64,000 nt of DNA from NCBI GenBank assembly GCA_025141835.1, contig CP081102.1, positions 310,001 through 374,000 on the forward strand. Reading direction: 5' to 3'. Source of the stretch: Rhodobacteraceae bacterium M385 (GTDB lineage: Bacteria; Pseudomonadota; Alphaproteobacteria; Rhodobacterales; Rhodobacteraceae). Positions 1 to 8,049 of this stretch are shown here, in pieces. The notes under the pieces are model-generated. The model searched no databases, was not told the DNA's origin, and saw only the letters and a program-made list of their open reading frames with translations. The position numbers and the translations under genes are program-made. The first letter of the stretch is position 1. Every line of letters begins with the position of its first letter.

Positions 1-869
1 AGCGCACGCCTTTGCTGTTCCGGGTCCACGAAGAACCCTCGCCCGAGAAGCTGGAAGCCCTGCGCGAGGTGGCCGACAGCGCCGGGCTGACGCTCGCCAA
101 GGGGCAGGTTCTGCAAACGCGGCACCTGAATGATCTGTTGCGCGCGGCGGGCGAGGATACGTCCGAGCTGATCTCGATCTCGACCCTGCGGTCGATGCAG
201 CAGGCCTATTACAATCCCGAAAACTTCGGTCACTTTGGCCTCGCCCTGAAAAGCTACGCGCATTTCACCTCTCCGATCCGGCGCTATGCGGATTTGATCG
301 TGCACCGCGCTTTGGTCAGCGCCCACGGCTGGGGCAAGGACGGGCTGTCCCCCGATGAGATTGAGCGTCTGGAAGACACCGCAAAGCTGATTTCGGGAAC
401 CGAGCGACGGTCGATGGTAGCAGAGCGTGACACCTCGGACCGCTACCTTGCGGCCTATCTGTCGGACCGTGTGGGGGCCGAGTTTGGTGGGCGCATTTCC
501 GGCATCGCCAAGTTCGGTGTGTTTGTGAAGCTGGACGAGACCGGGGCGGATGGCTTGTTGCCGATGCGATCGCTGGGGCATGAGTATTTCCACTACGATG
601 CCGAGGCGCAAACCCTGATGGGCGCGGATACAGGCACGATGATTTCCATCGGCGACCGGGTCTTGGTGAAGCTGGCCGAAGCCGTGCCGGTCACTGGCGG
701 GCTGATCCTGGAATTGCTTGAGCATGACGGCAAAGCCCCCGCCAAAGGCACGCGCCGGGGTAGTGGCCGGGGACGGGGCAAGGCCCCCGCGCGGCGTAAG
801 GTAGGCGCGTCCAAGGGGGGTAAGACCAAACTACGCAAAAAGACCGCTCGGACCCGCACAAAGAGCTGA
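1..869 (+). CDS. rnr: Ribonuclease R, C-terminal part (cut by window edge)
   Basis: The reading frame is open from base 3 and runs off the left edge, so only about the last 289 residues are present. It contains the end of the RNB catalytic domain (the family signature FTSPIRRYADLIVHRAL near visible residues 88-104) followed by an S1 RNA-binding domain (GRISGIAKFGVFVKL region) and a Lys/Arg-rich tail of about 45 residues. RNase R is a 3'-5' exoribonuclease that degrades structured RNA, takes part in rRNA quality control and works with tmRNA. The basic tail is typical of RNase R rather than RNase II. No neighbour on the left can be seen. The family assignment is strong. Confidence 0.93.
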   Translation, partial: RTPLLFRVHEEPSPEKLEALREVADSAGLTLAKGQVLQTRHLNDLLRAAGEDTSELISISTLRSMQQAYYNPENFGHFGLALKSYAHFTSPIRRYADLIVHRALVSAHGWGKDGLSPDEIERLEDTAKLISGTERRSMVAERDTSDRYLAAYLSDRVGAEFGGRISGIAKFGVFVKLDETGADGLLPMRSLGHEYFHYDAEAQTLMGADTGTMISIGDRVLVKLAEAVPVTGGLILELLEHDGKAPAKGTRRGSGRGRGKAPARRKVGASKGGKTKLRKKTARTRTKS

Positions 870-1011
870 CGCTAACGGTATGTTAACCTGATTGGGGCGA
901 GGGTGACCGGCAAAAGGCCGCCCATCGCCCCTGCATTGTTCGCGGTTTTCCTGTAAGTTTGCCGTGAAGCCGCTATATTGTTGCGCTGTCGTGGATAGTC
1001 GAGCCTTGCCT

Positions 1012-2589
1012 ATGTTTGCTCTTAGATACGCATCTTTTGTTGCCTTCTTGGCCTTCACGTTGCCCGCAATGGCAGCGCCGCCGGCGATTTCGCCGTTGCC
1101 CATGCCGCGGCCTGTATTGGGGCCCATTTTGGGGCCCGTGTCGGAGCTGGTTTCGGCGGTAGAGGTTGCCGCGCCGGAGCGTAGAGGCGTGTTGATTGAG
1201 GTCATCGCCGAAGAGGCGATTGAAGAAGCGTCGCGCGGCGGGACCGACGGCGTAAGCGTCGAAGTGCTGCCCGCCCTTGCCGACACGGAGACCGCCCAAA
1301 CCCTTGGCACCCGATCGCCTGAAGACGAAAGCGTACTGGCGGTATTGGCGTCGCCGGTGCCCGTGGCACGGGGTGATGTGCCGGTTGAATTCGCCGCCCG
1401 TGCCGCCGTGCTTCGGGCCTCTGCCGAGGCGGAAGAAGCAGCGCAACGCCCGACCCGCGCCAATGATCCGGGGTTTCGGGCGTGGATTGAAGCGTTCAGG
1501 GAACGGGCACTTGCGGCGGGCATCAGCGCGGCGACGTTCGAGCAAGCCTTCGATGGGTTGCAGCTGAACACGCGGGTGTTGGAGAGGGACCGCAATCAGG
1601 CCGAATTCTCTCGGACCCTGTGGGAATATCTGGACTCGGCTGTTTCTGCGACTCGCATTCGCAACGGGCAAGAGGCGCGGGCAGAATGGCGCACGACGCT
1701 GTCGCGGATCGAGGAGCAGTTTCAGGTGGAGGCCGAAGTTGTGGTCGCCGTTTGGGGCCTGGAAAGCGCTTATGGGGCAACCCGCGGCAGCGAAGGGATC
1801 GTGGAGGCGATGGCCTCGCTCGCCTATGACGGGCGGCGGCAGGACTTCTTTGAGGCTCAGTTGATCGCGGCGTTGCAGATTATCGAGGCAGGCGACACGC
1901 AGGCCCGCAACATGACGGGGTCATGGGCCGGGGCGATGGGGCACACGCAGTTTATGCCGACCAGCTATCTGGAGTTCGCCCAGGATTTCGACGGTGATGG
2001 CCGCCGCAATATCTGGAGCGATAACCCCGTCGACGCGCTGGCCTCTACGGCGCATTATCTGGCGGAACACGGATGGGTCTACGGCCAGCCCTGGGGCATG
2101 GAAGTGCGCCTGCCGGACGGGTTCGACTACCGCCTCGCCGGAGAGCAGGAGCGCATCGGCGCTGCGTTCTGGAACAACCTTGGGGTGCGCCAGATCAACG
2201 GCGACCCGATTCCCGACCATGGGCCTGCGTCGATCCTGTTGCCCGGCGGGGCAGAGGGCGTGGCCTTGGTGGTGTTCAGCAACTTCCGGGTGATAGAACG
2301 TTATAACCCGGCCGATGCCTATGTGATCGCCATTGGCCACCTCAGCGATCGTATTGAGGGCGGGCGCGGGTTTCAGGCCGGATGGCCCCGCGGCGACCGG
2401 GCGTTGACCTTTGCCGAGAGGGAAGAGTTGCAGCGCCTGCTTTTGGCGGCGGGGCATTACGGCGAGGATATCGACGGGATCGTCGGGCCGATCACCATTG
2501 CAGCGGTGCGCAGCTATCAGGAAGCCGTGGGCGTGACGCCGGATGGCTATGCCTCCTTGCGGTTATTGGAGCGTTTACGGCGCGGCTAG
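1012..2589 (+). CDS. Lytic murein transglycosylase, MltB-like, with peptidoglycan-binding domain
   Basis: This is a periplasmic enzyme that cleaves the MurNAc-GlcNAc bond of peptidoglycan to form 1,6-anhydroMurNAc. The ATG at 1012 is preferred over an in-frame GTG at 964 because it starts directly with a signal peptide (about residues 1-21, ending PAMA). A low-complexity Pro/Ala/Glu linker follows (about 25-150), then the SLT_2/MltB catalytic domain with the catalytic Glu at about residue 251 in GLESAYG, and a C-terminal PG_binding_1 domain (about 465-522). It lies downstream of rnr with 142 bp between. A near-match to a CtrA box (CTAA-N7-TTAAC, 872-887) lies about 125 bp upstream of the start. 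A paralogue with the same domain order is at 12805-13977. Confidence 0.9.
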   Translation: MFALRYASFVAFLAFTLPAMAAPPAISPLPMPRPVLGPILGPVSELVSAVEVAAPERRGVLIEVIAEEAIEEASRGGTDGVSVEVLPALADTETAQTLGTRSPEDESVLAVLASPVPVARGDVPVEFAARAAVLRASAEAEEAAQRPTRANDPGFRAWIEAFRERALAAGISAATFEQAFDGLQLNTRVLERDRNQAEFSRTLWEYLDSAVSATRIRNGQEARAEWRTTLSRIEEQFQVEAEVVVAVWGLESAYGATRGSEGIVEAMASLAYDGRRQDFFEAQLIAALQIIEAGDTQARNMTGSWAGAMGHTQFMPTSYLEFAQDFDGDGRRNIWSDNPVDALASTAHYLAEHGWVYGQPWGMEVRLPDGFDYRLAGEQERIGAAFWNNLGVRQINGDPIPDHGPASILLPGGAEGVALVVFSNFRVIERYNPADAYVIAIGHLSDRIEGGRGFQAGWPRGDRALTFAEREELQRLLLAAGHYGEDIDGIVGPITIAAVRSYQEAVGVTPDGYASLRLLERLRRG

Positions 2590-2697
2590 GGATTGCGCCG
2601 GGCTACGCCCGTCGCCCGCGCGCCCTCCTCCGCGCAAAAGCGCGTCCTCGGGGCTGTAGCGGGGACTCGACTCCGAAACAGCGCCGGTCTAATTTGA

Positions 2698-2712
2698 GAA
2701 CAAATCAGGAAC
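2698..2712 (+). promoter_or_regulatory. LexA (SOS) box in front of imuB
   Basis: The sequence GAAC-AAATCAG-GAAC is an exact GAAC-N7-GAAC direct repeat, which equals GTTC-N7-GTTC on the other strand, the known alphaproteobacterial LexA operator. It ends 14 bp before the imuB ATG, a position that would block transcription or initiation of imuB in undamaged cells. Confidence 0.85.
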
Positions 2713-2726
2713 AATTGCTGCCGCTC

Positions 2727-4415
2727 ATGTCCACGCCCTCTCGTCATAACGTTGCCAACCGGCGGCGCATCCTCTCGCTATGGTTCCCGCGTTTGGGGGT
2801 AGAGCGGGTGCTGAGGGGGGAGCCGGGCCTTGCCGAAATGCCCCTGGTCACGGTGAGCGAGACGGGCAACCTCAGGCAATTGGCCGCGACCAGCGTGGCG
2901 GCGGAGCAGCAAGGGTTGGCAAGGGGGCAATCCCTGAGCGAGGCCATGGTGCTGTGTCCCGACCTGGTAACCCGCCCCGAGGATCTGGGGCGTGAGGCGG
3001 CGCTGTTGATGGCGCTGCGACGGTGGGCGGGGAAGTTCAGCCCTTGGGTATCAGAAGAGGGCCGCGAAAGCCTTTTGGTGGACCTAACCGGTTGCGCGCA
3101 TCTGTTCGGCGGGGAAGAGCCGTTGTTCCGCCAAGTGCAGGAGGATTGCGCGGATTTGGGCCTGAGCGTTTGCGCGGGGATCGCCGATACGGCGGGGGCG
3201 GCTTGGGCCTTGGCGCGATACGCAGGCGGCCATGGCGTTGTGCAGGGGCGCAACGGTGACGCGATTGATCAAGAGGCCCGCGCCACGCGGTCGCGCGCCA
3301 GCAAGCGGCATTGGGTGAAGGGCGGGCCTGCGCCTGCCACGCAACTGGCGGGCGGCCCGGTGCATCGAATCGCCAAGCCGGGGGCCACACGGCAGGCCTT
3401 GGCCCCCCTGCCGATTGCCGCGTTGCGGGTGGATGCCGCCACCACGGCGGGGCTTGCGCGGTTGGGTCTGCGGCGGATCGGCGATGTGCTGACATTGCCC
3501 CGTGCCAGCCTGACGCGCCGTTTTGGGCAAGGCTTGATCAGGCGGTTGGATCAGGCGCTTGGGACGATGCCGGAACCGATCTCGCCCGCCGGGGCGCCCT
3601 TGCATTTTGCGGTGCGCTTAAGCTTGCCGGAACCGATTGGCCTGGAGGCGGATATCGCCGCTGGCTTGGACAGGCTTCTGCCGCCGCTGTGCGAGAAGCT
3701 CCGTGCCAAGGGGCGGGGCGCCCGGCGGGTCCGGTTGGAACTCAGCCGGGTGGAGGGGGACACCCAAACCATCGACATCGGCCTTGCGCGGGTGGCGGAC
3801 CAGCCGGACAAGCTGAAACCCCTGTTCGAGATGAAGCTGGGGGACGTGGACGCAGGCTTTGGCATCGACCGCTTGCGGGTCATTGCCCATGTGACCGAAC
3901 CGCTGCACGCGACCGAGCATAAAGGCGGATGGGCTGTGGCCCAAGAAAGCGCGGCCCCCCGGACGCTGGATCAAGACATGGCCGGCCAGATCGCTCGGCT
4001 TGGGGCACGGGTGGGGTTGGAGGCGATCCGCCGTGCCCGCCCCGCCGATAGCCATATCCCCGAGAAAACCTCGGTTCCCCTTGCCGCCGCCTGGTCCGAG
4101 GCGGAGGCCCCCGGCACCTGGCCCGCCCCCACACGGCCCCGCCCGCTCACCCTGTTCCCGCCCGAGCCTGTTACCGCCCCGGCGTTGCCCGATGTGCCCT
4201 CGGGGTTTCGCTGGCGGGGGCGCGATTTCACGACCCACAGCGCCCAAGGCCCAGAAAGAATCGCCCCGGAGTGGTGGTTGGATGAACGGCAGTGGCGCAC
4301 CGGGGTGCGGGATTACTGGCGCGTCACAACCCAAGATGGCGCAAGGCTGTGGTTGTATTTCGCCCATGGGGGCGGCCAGTCGGGCGGGTGGTTTGCCCAT
4401 GGGGACTTCGGTTAG
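2727..4415 (+). CDS. imuB: ImuB, inactive Y-family polymerase of the damage-induced mutasome
   Basis: ImuB links ImuA, the error-prone polymerase DnaE2 and the beta clamp for mutagenic translesion synthesis. The protein is about 562 residues. It has the ImuB-type start (ILSLWFPRLGVERV) and the Y-family core with DLTGCAHLFGGE, where active Y polymerases carry the second acidic catalytic pair; the expected Asp-Glu is absent, as is usual in ImuB. A LexA box sits immediately upstream. The open frame extends far upstream inside the previous gene, but that part has no homology character. I place the start at ATG 2727; a TTG at 2715 behind AGGA is an alternative. ImuA and DnaE2 are not in this window, although the three are usually adjacent. 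Confidence 0.88.
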   Translation: MSTPSRHNVANRRRILSLWFPRLGVERVLRGEPGLAEMPLVTVSETGNLRQLAATSVAAEQQGLARGQSLSEAMVLCPDLVTRPEDLGREAALLMALRRWAGKFSPWVSEEGRESLLVDLTGCAHLFGGEEPLFRQVQEDCADLGLSVCAGIADTAGAAWALARYAGGHGVVQGRNGDAIDQEARATRSRASKRHWVKGGPAPATQLAGGPVHRIAKPGATRQALAPLPIAALRVDAATTAGLARLGLRRIGDVLTLPRASLTRRFGQGLIRRLDQALGTMPEPISPAGAPLHFAVRLSLPEPIGLEADIAAGLDRLLPPLCEKLRAKGRGARRVRLELSRVEGDTQTIDIGLARVADQPDKLKPLFEMKLGDVDAGFGIDRLRVIAHVTEPLHATEHKGGWAVAQESAAPRTLDQDMAGQIARLGARVGLEAIRRARPADSHIPEKTSVPLAAAWSEAEAPGTWPAPTRPRPLTLFPPEPVTAPALPDVPSGFRWRGRDFTTHSAQGPERIAPEWWLDERQWRTGVRDYWRVTTQDGARLWLYFAHGGGQSGGWFAHGDFG

Positions 4416-4464
4416 CAACGGGCGCGTTGTTGCTTGCGCACGCCGTCCTGCTTACCGTGGCCCA

Positions 4465-4893
4465 ATGACACCACCCTTCCGCATCCGCGCCCTTGGGGAG
4501 ATTGCCATTCGCTGCGATGACCTTGCGCGGATGACCGCGTTCTATGGCGACGTCTTGGGACTCGAAAGGATGACGGGCAACGCCGCGCCAAACATCGTTT
4601 TCTTCAAGATCGCCGAAGGGTTTGGCGGGCATACGCAGATATTGGCTCTGTTTGATAACGACAAAGACCAAAGCCAAGCGCCACGGACAGGGGCCAAGTC
4701 ATCCCTGCATCACATCGCGTTAACCGTATCCTACGCCGAGCAAGATGCCGTGATGGAATGGTACAGCATCTTGGGGCAACCCTACCGGGTCGAGCATTTC
4801 GGCTGGGTTGGATGGCGCGGTATCTTCACCGAAGACCCGGAGGGGAACACGGTAGAACTGGTCGCCTACGACGACAGTTTGAAAGCGAAATAG
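4465..4893 (+). CDS. VOC (glyoxalase/dioxygenase fold) family protein
   Basis: The 142-residue protein has the paired beta-alpha-beta-beta-beta fold of the vicinal oxygen chelate superfamily. Visible features are the opening CDDLARMTAFYGDVLGLE, a putative metal His in LHHIALTV (about residue 79) and the closing DPEGNTVELVAY with a putative metal Glu (about residue 133). Such proteins include glyoxalase I, fosfomycin resistance proteins and ring-cleavage dioxygenases; the substrate cannot be read from the sequence. The start ATG is 49 bp after the imuB stop, and no SOS site is visible for it. A longer upstream open frame overlaps imuB and is a shadow. Confidence 0.85.
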   Translation: MTPPFRIRALGEIAIRCDDLARMTAFYGDVLGLERMTGNAAPNIVFFKIAEGFGGHTQILALFDNDKDQSQAPRTGAKSSLHHIALTVSYAEQDAVMEWYSILGQPYRVEHFGWVGWRGIFTEDPEGNTVELVAYDDSLKAK

Positions 4894-5175
4894 CGAAGAC
4901 AAAGCAAAGGCTGACAGGGAAGCGGCAAGGCAAACGCCAGAAAGAGCCCCTGAAACTTCTGCACGCCCCCACCGGCGCGCAGAAGGTAAGCCACATACGG
5001 TACCACACCCCCAAAGGATACTCGTTAAACGACTAAGGTGGGTCCACTCCTAAGGCGGTGCGATAAGGCTTTGGGAACGTCGCTGAACGAGCGGAAACAG
5101 GCAGGTCGCCAACGTACACAACGCCCTGCCTAGGGTAGCGACTGCCAGTACTCAGGGCGCCGCGACCGTAAAAGG

Positions 5176-5191
5176 TTAATAAAAGGTTAAC
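5176..5191 (+). promoter_or_regulatory. CtrA-type binding box
   Basis: TTAA-TAAAAGG-TTAAC matches the CtrA consensus TTAA-N7-TTAAC without a mismatch. It is part of a tandem 11-bp repeat (TAAAAGGTTAA twice). CtrA is the cell-cycle and motility response regulator of alphaproteobacteria. No protein gene starts within 250 bp on either side: the flanking genes both end toward it. If it is used, the target would be a non-coding transcript. Confidence 0.5.
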
Positions 5192-5241
5192 GAGCCGAGC
5201 GCCACTGTCGAAAAGGACAGGTTCTTGGGGCGGGAATGGGG

Positions 5242-5271
5242 CACGGGCGCTTGATTCGTCAGGCGCCCGTG
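5242..5271 (-). terminator. Stem-loop just past the aminotransferase stop
   Basis: CACGGGCGC (5242-5250) pairs perfectly with GCGCCCGTG (5263-5271) around a 12-nt loop, starting 7 nt after the stop of the minus-strand gene at 5278. There is no U-run after it in either direction, so it is either a weak or factor-dependent terminator or an mRNA-protecting 3' hairpin. Confidence 0.4.
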
Positions 5272-5277
5272 GGGAAA

Positions 5278-6132
5278 TCAGACCGCCGCTTTGCGCATCT
5301 CGTCGATGTAAATTTCGCGCAGACGGGCCGTGATATTGCCGGGGGTGCCGGTGCCGATGGTCTCTCCATCAATCTCGATGACGGGCATGACGAAAGTGGT
5401 GGCAGAGGTCACAAATGCCTCGTCCGCTTGCTTGGCCTCATCCATGGTGAAGGGGCGTTCTTCCACCTTCATCTGGGCTTCTTTTGCCATGCGCAGCACG
5501 GCGGTGCGGGTGATGCCGGAAAGGATTTCATGGCCCAGATGGCGGGTGATGATCGTGTTGCCTTTCACGATATAGGCGTTGTTCGAGGTGCCCTCGGTCA
5601 CGACCCCATCTTCGACCATCCAAGCGTCATGGGCGCCGGCAGCCTTGGCGGCCATCTTGCCCATGGAGGGGTAAAGGAGTTGCACGGTTTTGATATCCCG
5701 GCGGCCCCAACGTTGATCTTCGATCGAGATGATCTTCATGCCCGTCTTTGCCATCGGGTTATCGGCAAGGCCGGGTTTGTTCTGGGTGAACAGCACAATG
5801 GTGGGGGTGGCGTCTTCGGGGTAGGCGAAATCACGGTCGGCAGCGCCACGGGTGACCTGAAGGTAAATCAGCCCCTCGTCGATATCGTTGAGGCGCACCA
5901 ATTCACGGTGGATTTCCAGCAGCTCTTCTTCCGTCGTGGGGTTGGCCATTTCCAGCTCATCCAAGGACCGCTGAAGACGTTTGGCATGGCCGTCAAAGTC
6001 GATCAGTTTGCCGTCCAGGACGCTGGTGACCTCATAGACGCCGTCTGCAAACAGGAACCCACGGTCAAAGATCGAGACAGTGGCTTCGGCTTCGGGCAAA
6101 TACTGGCCGTTTACATAGACGGTTCGGGTCAT
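5278..6132 (-). CDS. dat: D-amino-acid aminotransferase (PLP fold type IV)
   Basis: The 284-residue protein belongs to class-IV PLP aminotransferases (D-amino-acid aminotransferase, branched-chain aminotransferase and ADC lyase). The PLP lysine is K148 in DIKTVQLL, matching the position in bacterial D-alanine aminotransferases, and the phosphate-binding region TEGTSNNAYIV lies about 30 residues further on. The N-terminal DRGFLFADGVYEV block is also family typical. The reaction would interconvert D-alanine and 2-oxoglutarate with pyruvate and D-glutamate, for cell-wall synthesis or D-amino-acid catabolism. An AAAGGA ribosome site precedes the ATG. The nearby dgcN-dgcA pair for D-glutamate supports a D-amino-acid role, but a branched-chain enzyme is not fully excluded. 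Confidence 0.85.
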   Translation of the reverse strand: MTRTVYVNGQYLPEAEATVSIFDRGFLFADGVYEVTSVLDGKLIDFDGHAKRLQRSLDELEMANPTTEEELLEIHRELVRLNDIDEGLIYLQVTRGAADRDFAYPEDATPTIVLFTQNKPGLADNPMAKTGMKIISIEDQRWGRRDIKTVQLLYPSMGKMAAKAAGAHDAWMVEDGVVTEGTSNNAYIVKGNTIITRHLGHEILSGITRTAVLRMAKEAQMKVEERPFTMDEAKQADEAFVTSATTFVMPVIEIDGETIGTGTPGNITARLREIYIDEMRKAAV

Positions 6133-6162
6133 GGGCAGGGTCCTTTCATGGTCGATCCACGT

Positions 6163-6960
6163 CTAGAGCCGAGAGAGAATCCATTCAATGGCCCATTCGA
6201 CGCGGGCCGTAGAATAGGAATGCCCGCCGCCGAATTCGCAAAAGACCAAGGCGTCGTTGCTGGCATTTTCACCACCAAGGCACCGCATCCCATCGGGCGC
6301 CTGCATTGCGGCCGGGCGGCCGTAGCCGCCCGCGGTGCCGTACATGTCCAGCACCTCCCAGATGTTGCCTTGGGCGGTTCCGCCAATGGCGCGGCCTTCC
6401 TGCGGCACGGTGGTGTCTGCGTCGCCGTGGATGTGGACGATCGTGGTCGCGGGAGAGGGGCAATCGGCGGGCGTTGGCGACCAGAAGGTGCCTGCGTAGG
6501 GGACAAAGCCCGCGAAGGATTCAGACATCTCGCAGGCAAGGGTCCATGTCATCATTCCCCCGGCGCTAAATCCGGTGGAGATCAGGCGAGATTGGTCGAG
6601 AGGGATGCGGCGAGAGACATCAGCGATCACGGCCGTGACGTAGTCCATCTCGGCGGCCTCGGATTGAGCCGGGTCACTCGGACGGTGGGCGAGGTTCCAG
6701 TCATCGGCGTCGGCGTTGAGGGCGATGAATGCCATGCCAAGGCGGTCGGCCATGGCGCGCAGGGAGGCGTTGCGCATCGCGCCGTTGGCAGAGCCACGGT
6801 AGCCGTGGGCGTGAAAAAACGCGCCGGTTGGCTCGGTTGGGCCGTCGGGCATGTAGTAGCGATAGGTGCGGTCGCCCGGAACGGTACAATCAGTGTCGGG
6901 GCCACAGGCCATGGCGGGTGTTGTGAACAGGGCGAGGGCGGCGATGAGGATTGGGCGCAT
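6163..6960 (-). CDS. Secreted polyhydroxybutyrate-depolymerase-like esterase
   Basis: The 265-residue protein has a signal peptide (about residues 1-18) and an alpha/beta-hydrolase fold of the LpqC/PHB depolymerase type. The nucleophile is Ser132 in the box GFSAGG; the likely partners are an Asp in HGDADTTVP (about residue 182) and His247 in GGGHSYS. Six cysteines suggest disulfides in the periplasm. The natural ester may be a polyhydroxyalkanoate or a plant/algal feruloyl-type ester; the sequence does not decide. It ends 30 bp upstream of the aminotransferase start on the same strand, so the two may be cotranscribed. Confidence 0.8.
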   Translation of the reverse strand: MRPILIAALALFTTPAMACGPDTDCTVPGDRTYRYYMPDGPTEPTGAFFHAHGYRGSANGAMRNASLRAMADRLGMAFIALNADADDWNLAHRPSDPAQSEAAEMDYVTAVIADVSRRIPLDQSRLISTGFSAGGMMTWTLACEMSESFAGFVPYAGTFWSPTPADCPSPATTIVHIHGDADTTVPQEGRAIGGTAQGNIWEVLDMYGTAGGYGRPAAMQAPDGMRCLGGENASNDALVFCEFGGGHSYSTARVEWAIEWILSRL

Positions 6961-7050
6961 TGGAAAGCTCCGGGTTTGGCGTGCCGGAGAGTGACCTGTT
7001 TCGGGCGGAGTTGCACCTTAACTTCGTGTGAGGTGGACGAGGGGACGGGA

Positions 7051-7105
7051 GCGAGGGGCCAGCCCCTCGCGCTCCCCGGAGGTGTATTTGCCAAGATGAA
7101 GGAGC
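7051..7105 (-). repeat. 3'-end CTTCATCTTGGC element with stem-loop, copy 1
   Basis: On the minus strand, right after the stop of the gene ending at 7108, lies a copy of the window's recurrent 3' motif (CTTCATCTTGGC, then ATACACCTCCGGGG). It is followed by a perfect stem GCGAGGGGC / GCCCCTCGC (7051-7070). Other copies are at 35481, 41325, 44952 and 53605. The placement suggests a role in 3'-end formation, but the function is unknown. Confidence 0.55.
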
Positions 7106-7107
7106 GC

Positions 7108-8049
7108 TCAGCCCCAGAGCGCAGGTTCCGGGGGATGAACGGTAGAGCCGTCGAAGGTGAGCGGTGGGGTGCGATCTTCGGCCAGGAGAAGGGGGCCGTC
7201 GAGGTCCACGATTTCGGCGCCTTGGGCGACAAGCATGGCGGGGGCCATGGCGAGGCTGGAGCCAACCATGCACCCGACCATTACGGTGTAACCTTCAGCG
7301 CGGGCGGCATCGCGCAGGGCGAGCGCCTCGGTCAGGCCACCGGTCTTGTCGAGCTTGATGTTGACCATATCGTATTTGCCTCTGAGGCCGGGCAGGGAGG
7401 CGCGGTCATGGCAGGATTCATCTGCGCATACAGGCAGGGGGCGGGCGATTTCGGCCAGCATGTCATCTTCACCCACGGGCAGGGGTTGTTCCACCATCTG
7501 CACCCCAAGTCGGATCAGGTGAGGGGCGAGGTCGGAGTAGACATCGGCGGTCCAGCCTTCATTGGCGTCCACGATGATGGCGGCCTTGGGTGCGCCGGCG
7601 CGGACCGCTTCGAGGCGGGCCATATCATCGGGGGTGCCGAGTTTGATTTTCAGAAGCGGGCGGTGGCCGTGTTTGGCGGCAGCAGCGCGCATGTTCTCGG
7701 GCGTGTCGAGGGAGAGGGTGAAAGCGCTGGTGACAGGTTGGGGGCGCGCGATGTCGAACAGGTCCCAGGCCCGGCGACCTTGTGTTTTCGCGGCCAAGTC
7801 TATTAACGCGCAATCGAGGGCGTTGCGGGCGGCCCCGGCAGGCAGGGCCGAGACATCGCCGTGCGATGCCTCGAGCTGTGCTGTGACGCTATCGAGGGAT
7901 TCCCCATAGCGGCCATAGGGAACGCATTCGCCGCGCCCGATATGGCCATCTTGTTCGACCGTAACGGTCAGCACCTGAGCCTCGGTCCTTGATCCGCGAG
8001 AGATGGTAAAGACCTCGGCCAAACGGAAGCTGTCACGGGTGATCTGCAT
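7108..8049 (-). CDS. dgcA: N-acetyl-D-glutamate racemase / dipeptide epimerase, enolase superfamily
   Basis: The 313-residue protein shows the complete dipeptide-epimerase active site. There is a KxK pair at K134/K136 (LLKIKLG), metal ligands at about D161 (VDAN), E187 (VEQP) and D210 (CADES), and the opposite lysine K232 (NIKLDK). Enzymes of this family epimerise L-Ala-D/L-Glu; the member linked to a DUF1611 protein, as here, is the DgcA racemase of bacterial D-glutamate catabolism. The ATG overlaps the TGA of dgcN by one base (TGATG), so the two are translationally coupled. The subfamily choice depends on this context; the superfamily assignment is certain. Confidence 0.83.
   Translation of the reverse strand: MQITRDSFRLAEVFTISRGSRTEAQVLTVTVEQDGHIGRGECVPYGRYGESLDSVTAQLEASHGDVSALPAGAARNALDCALIDLAAKTQGRRAWDLFDIARPQPVTSAFTLSLDTPENMRAAAAKHGHRPLLKIKLGTPDDMARLEAVRAGAPKAAIIVDANEGWTADVYSDLAPHLIRLGVQMVEQPLPVGEDDMLAEIARPLPVCADESCHDRASLPGLRGKYDMVNIKLDKTGGLTEALALRDAARAEGYTVMVGCMVGSSLAMAPAMLVAQGAEIVDLDGPLLLAEDRTPPLTFDGSTVHPPEPALWG

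Larger units (their letters stand above)
4894..5277. other. Gene-free 384-bp stretch with stem-loops; possible small RNA
   Basis: No convincing protein is encoded here on either strand. The stretch holds several potential stem-loops. One is 4956-4985 (CTTCTGC pairing with GCAGAAG, extended by CGC/GCG), one is 5099-5131 (AGGCAGG with CCTGCCT), one is 5205-5220 (CTGTC with GACAG), and one is a perfect 9-bp stem at 5242-5271. A perfect CtrA-type box at 5176-5191 lies inside it. The density of structure suggests a non-coding RNA or a long structured untranslated region, but I recognise no known RNA family (no tmRNA tag, SRP or RNase P core), so the RNA reading is only a suggestion. Confidence 0.3.

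Noticed and set aside
4826..5014. 62-residue Cys/Arg-rich minus-strand frame
   Set aside because: It overlaps the end of the VOC gene and has no start signal.
5236..7806. 856-residue plus-strand open frame
   Set aside because: It is antisense to the aminotransferase, esterase and dgcA genes, which have clear families; the frame is a GC-rich shadow with His/Gly/Val bias.
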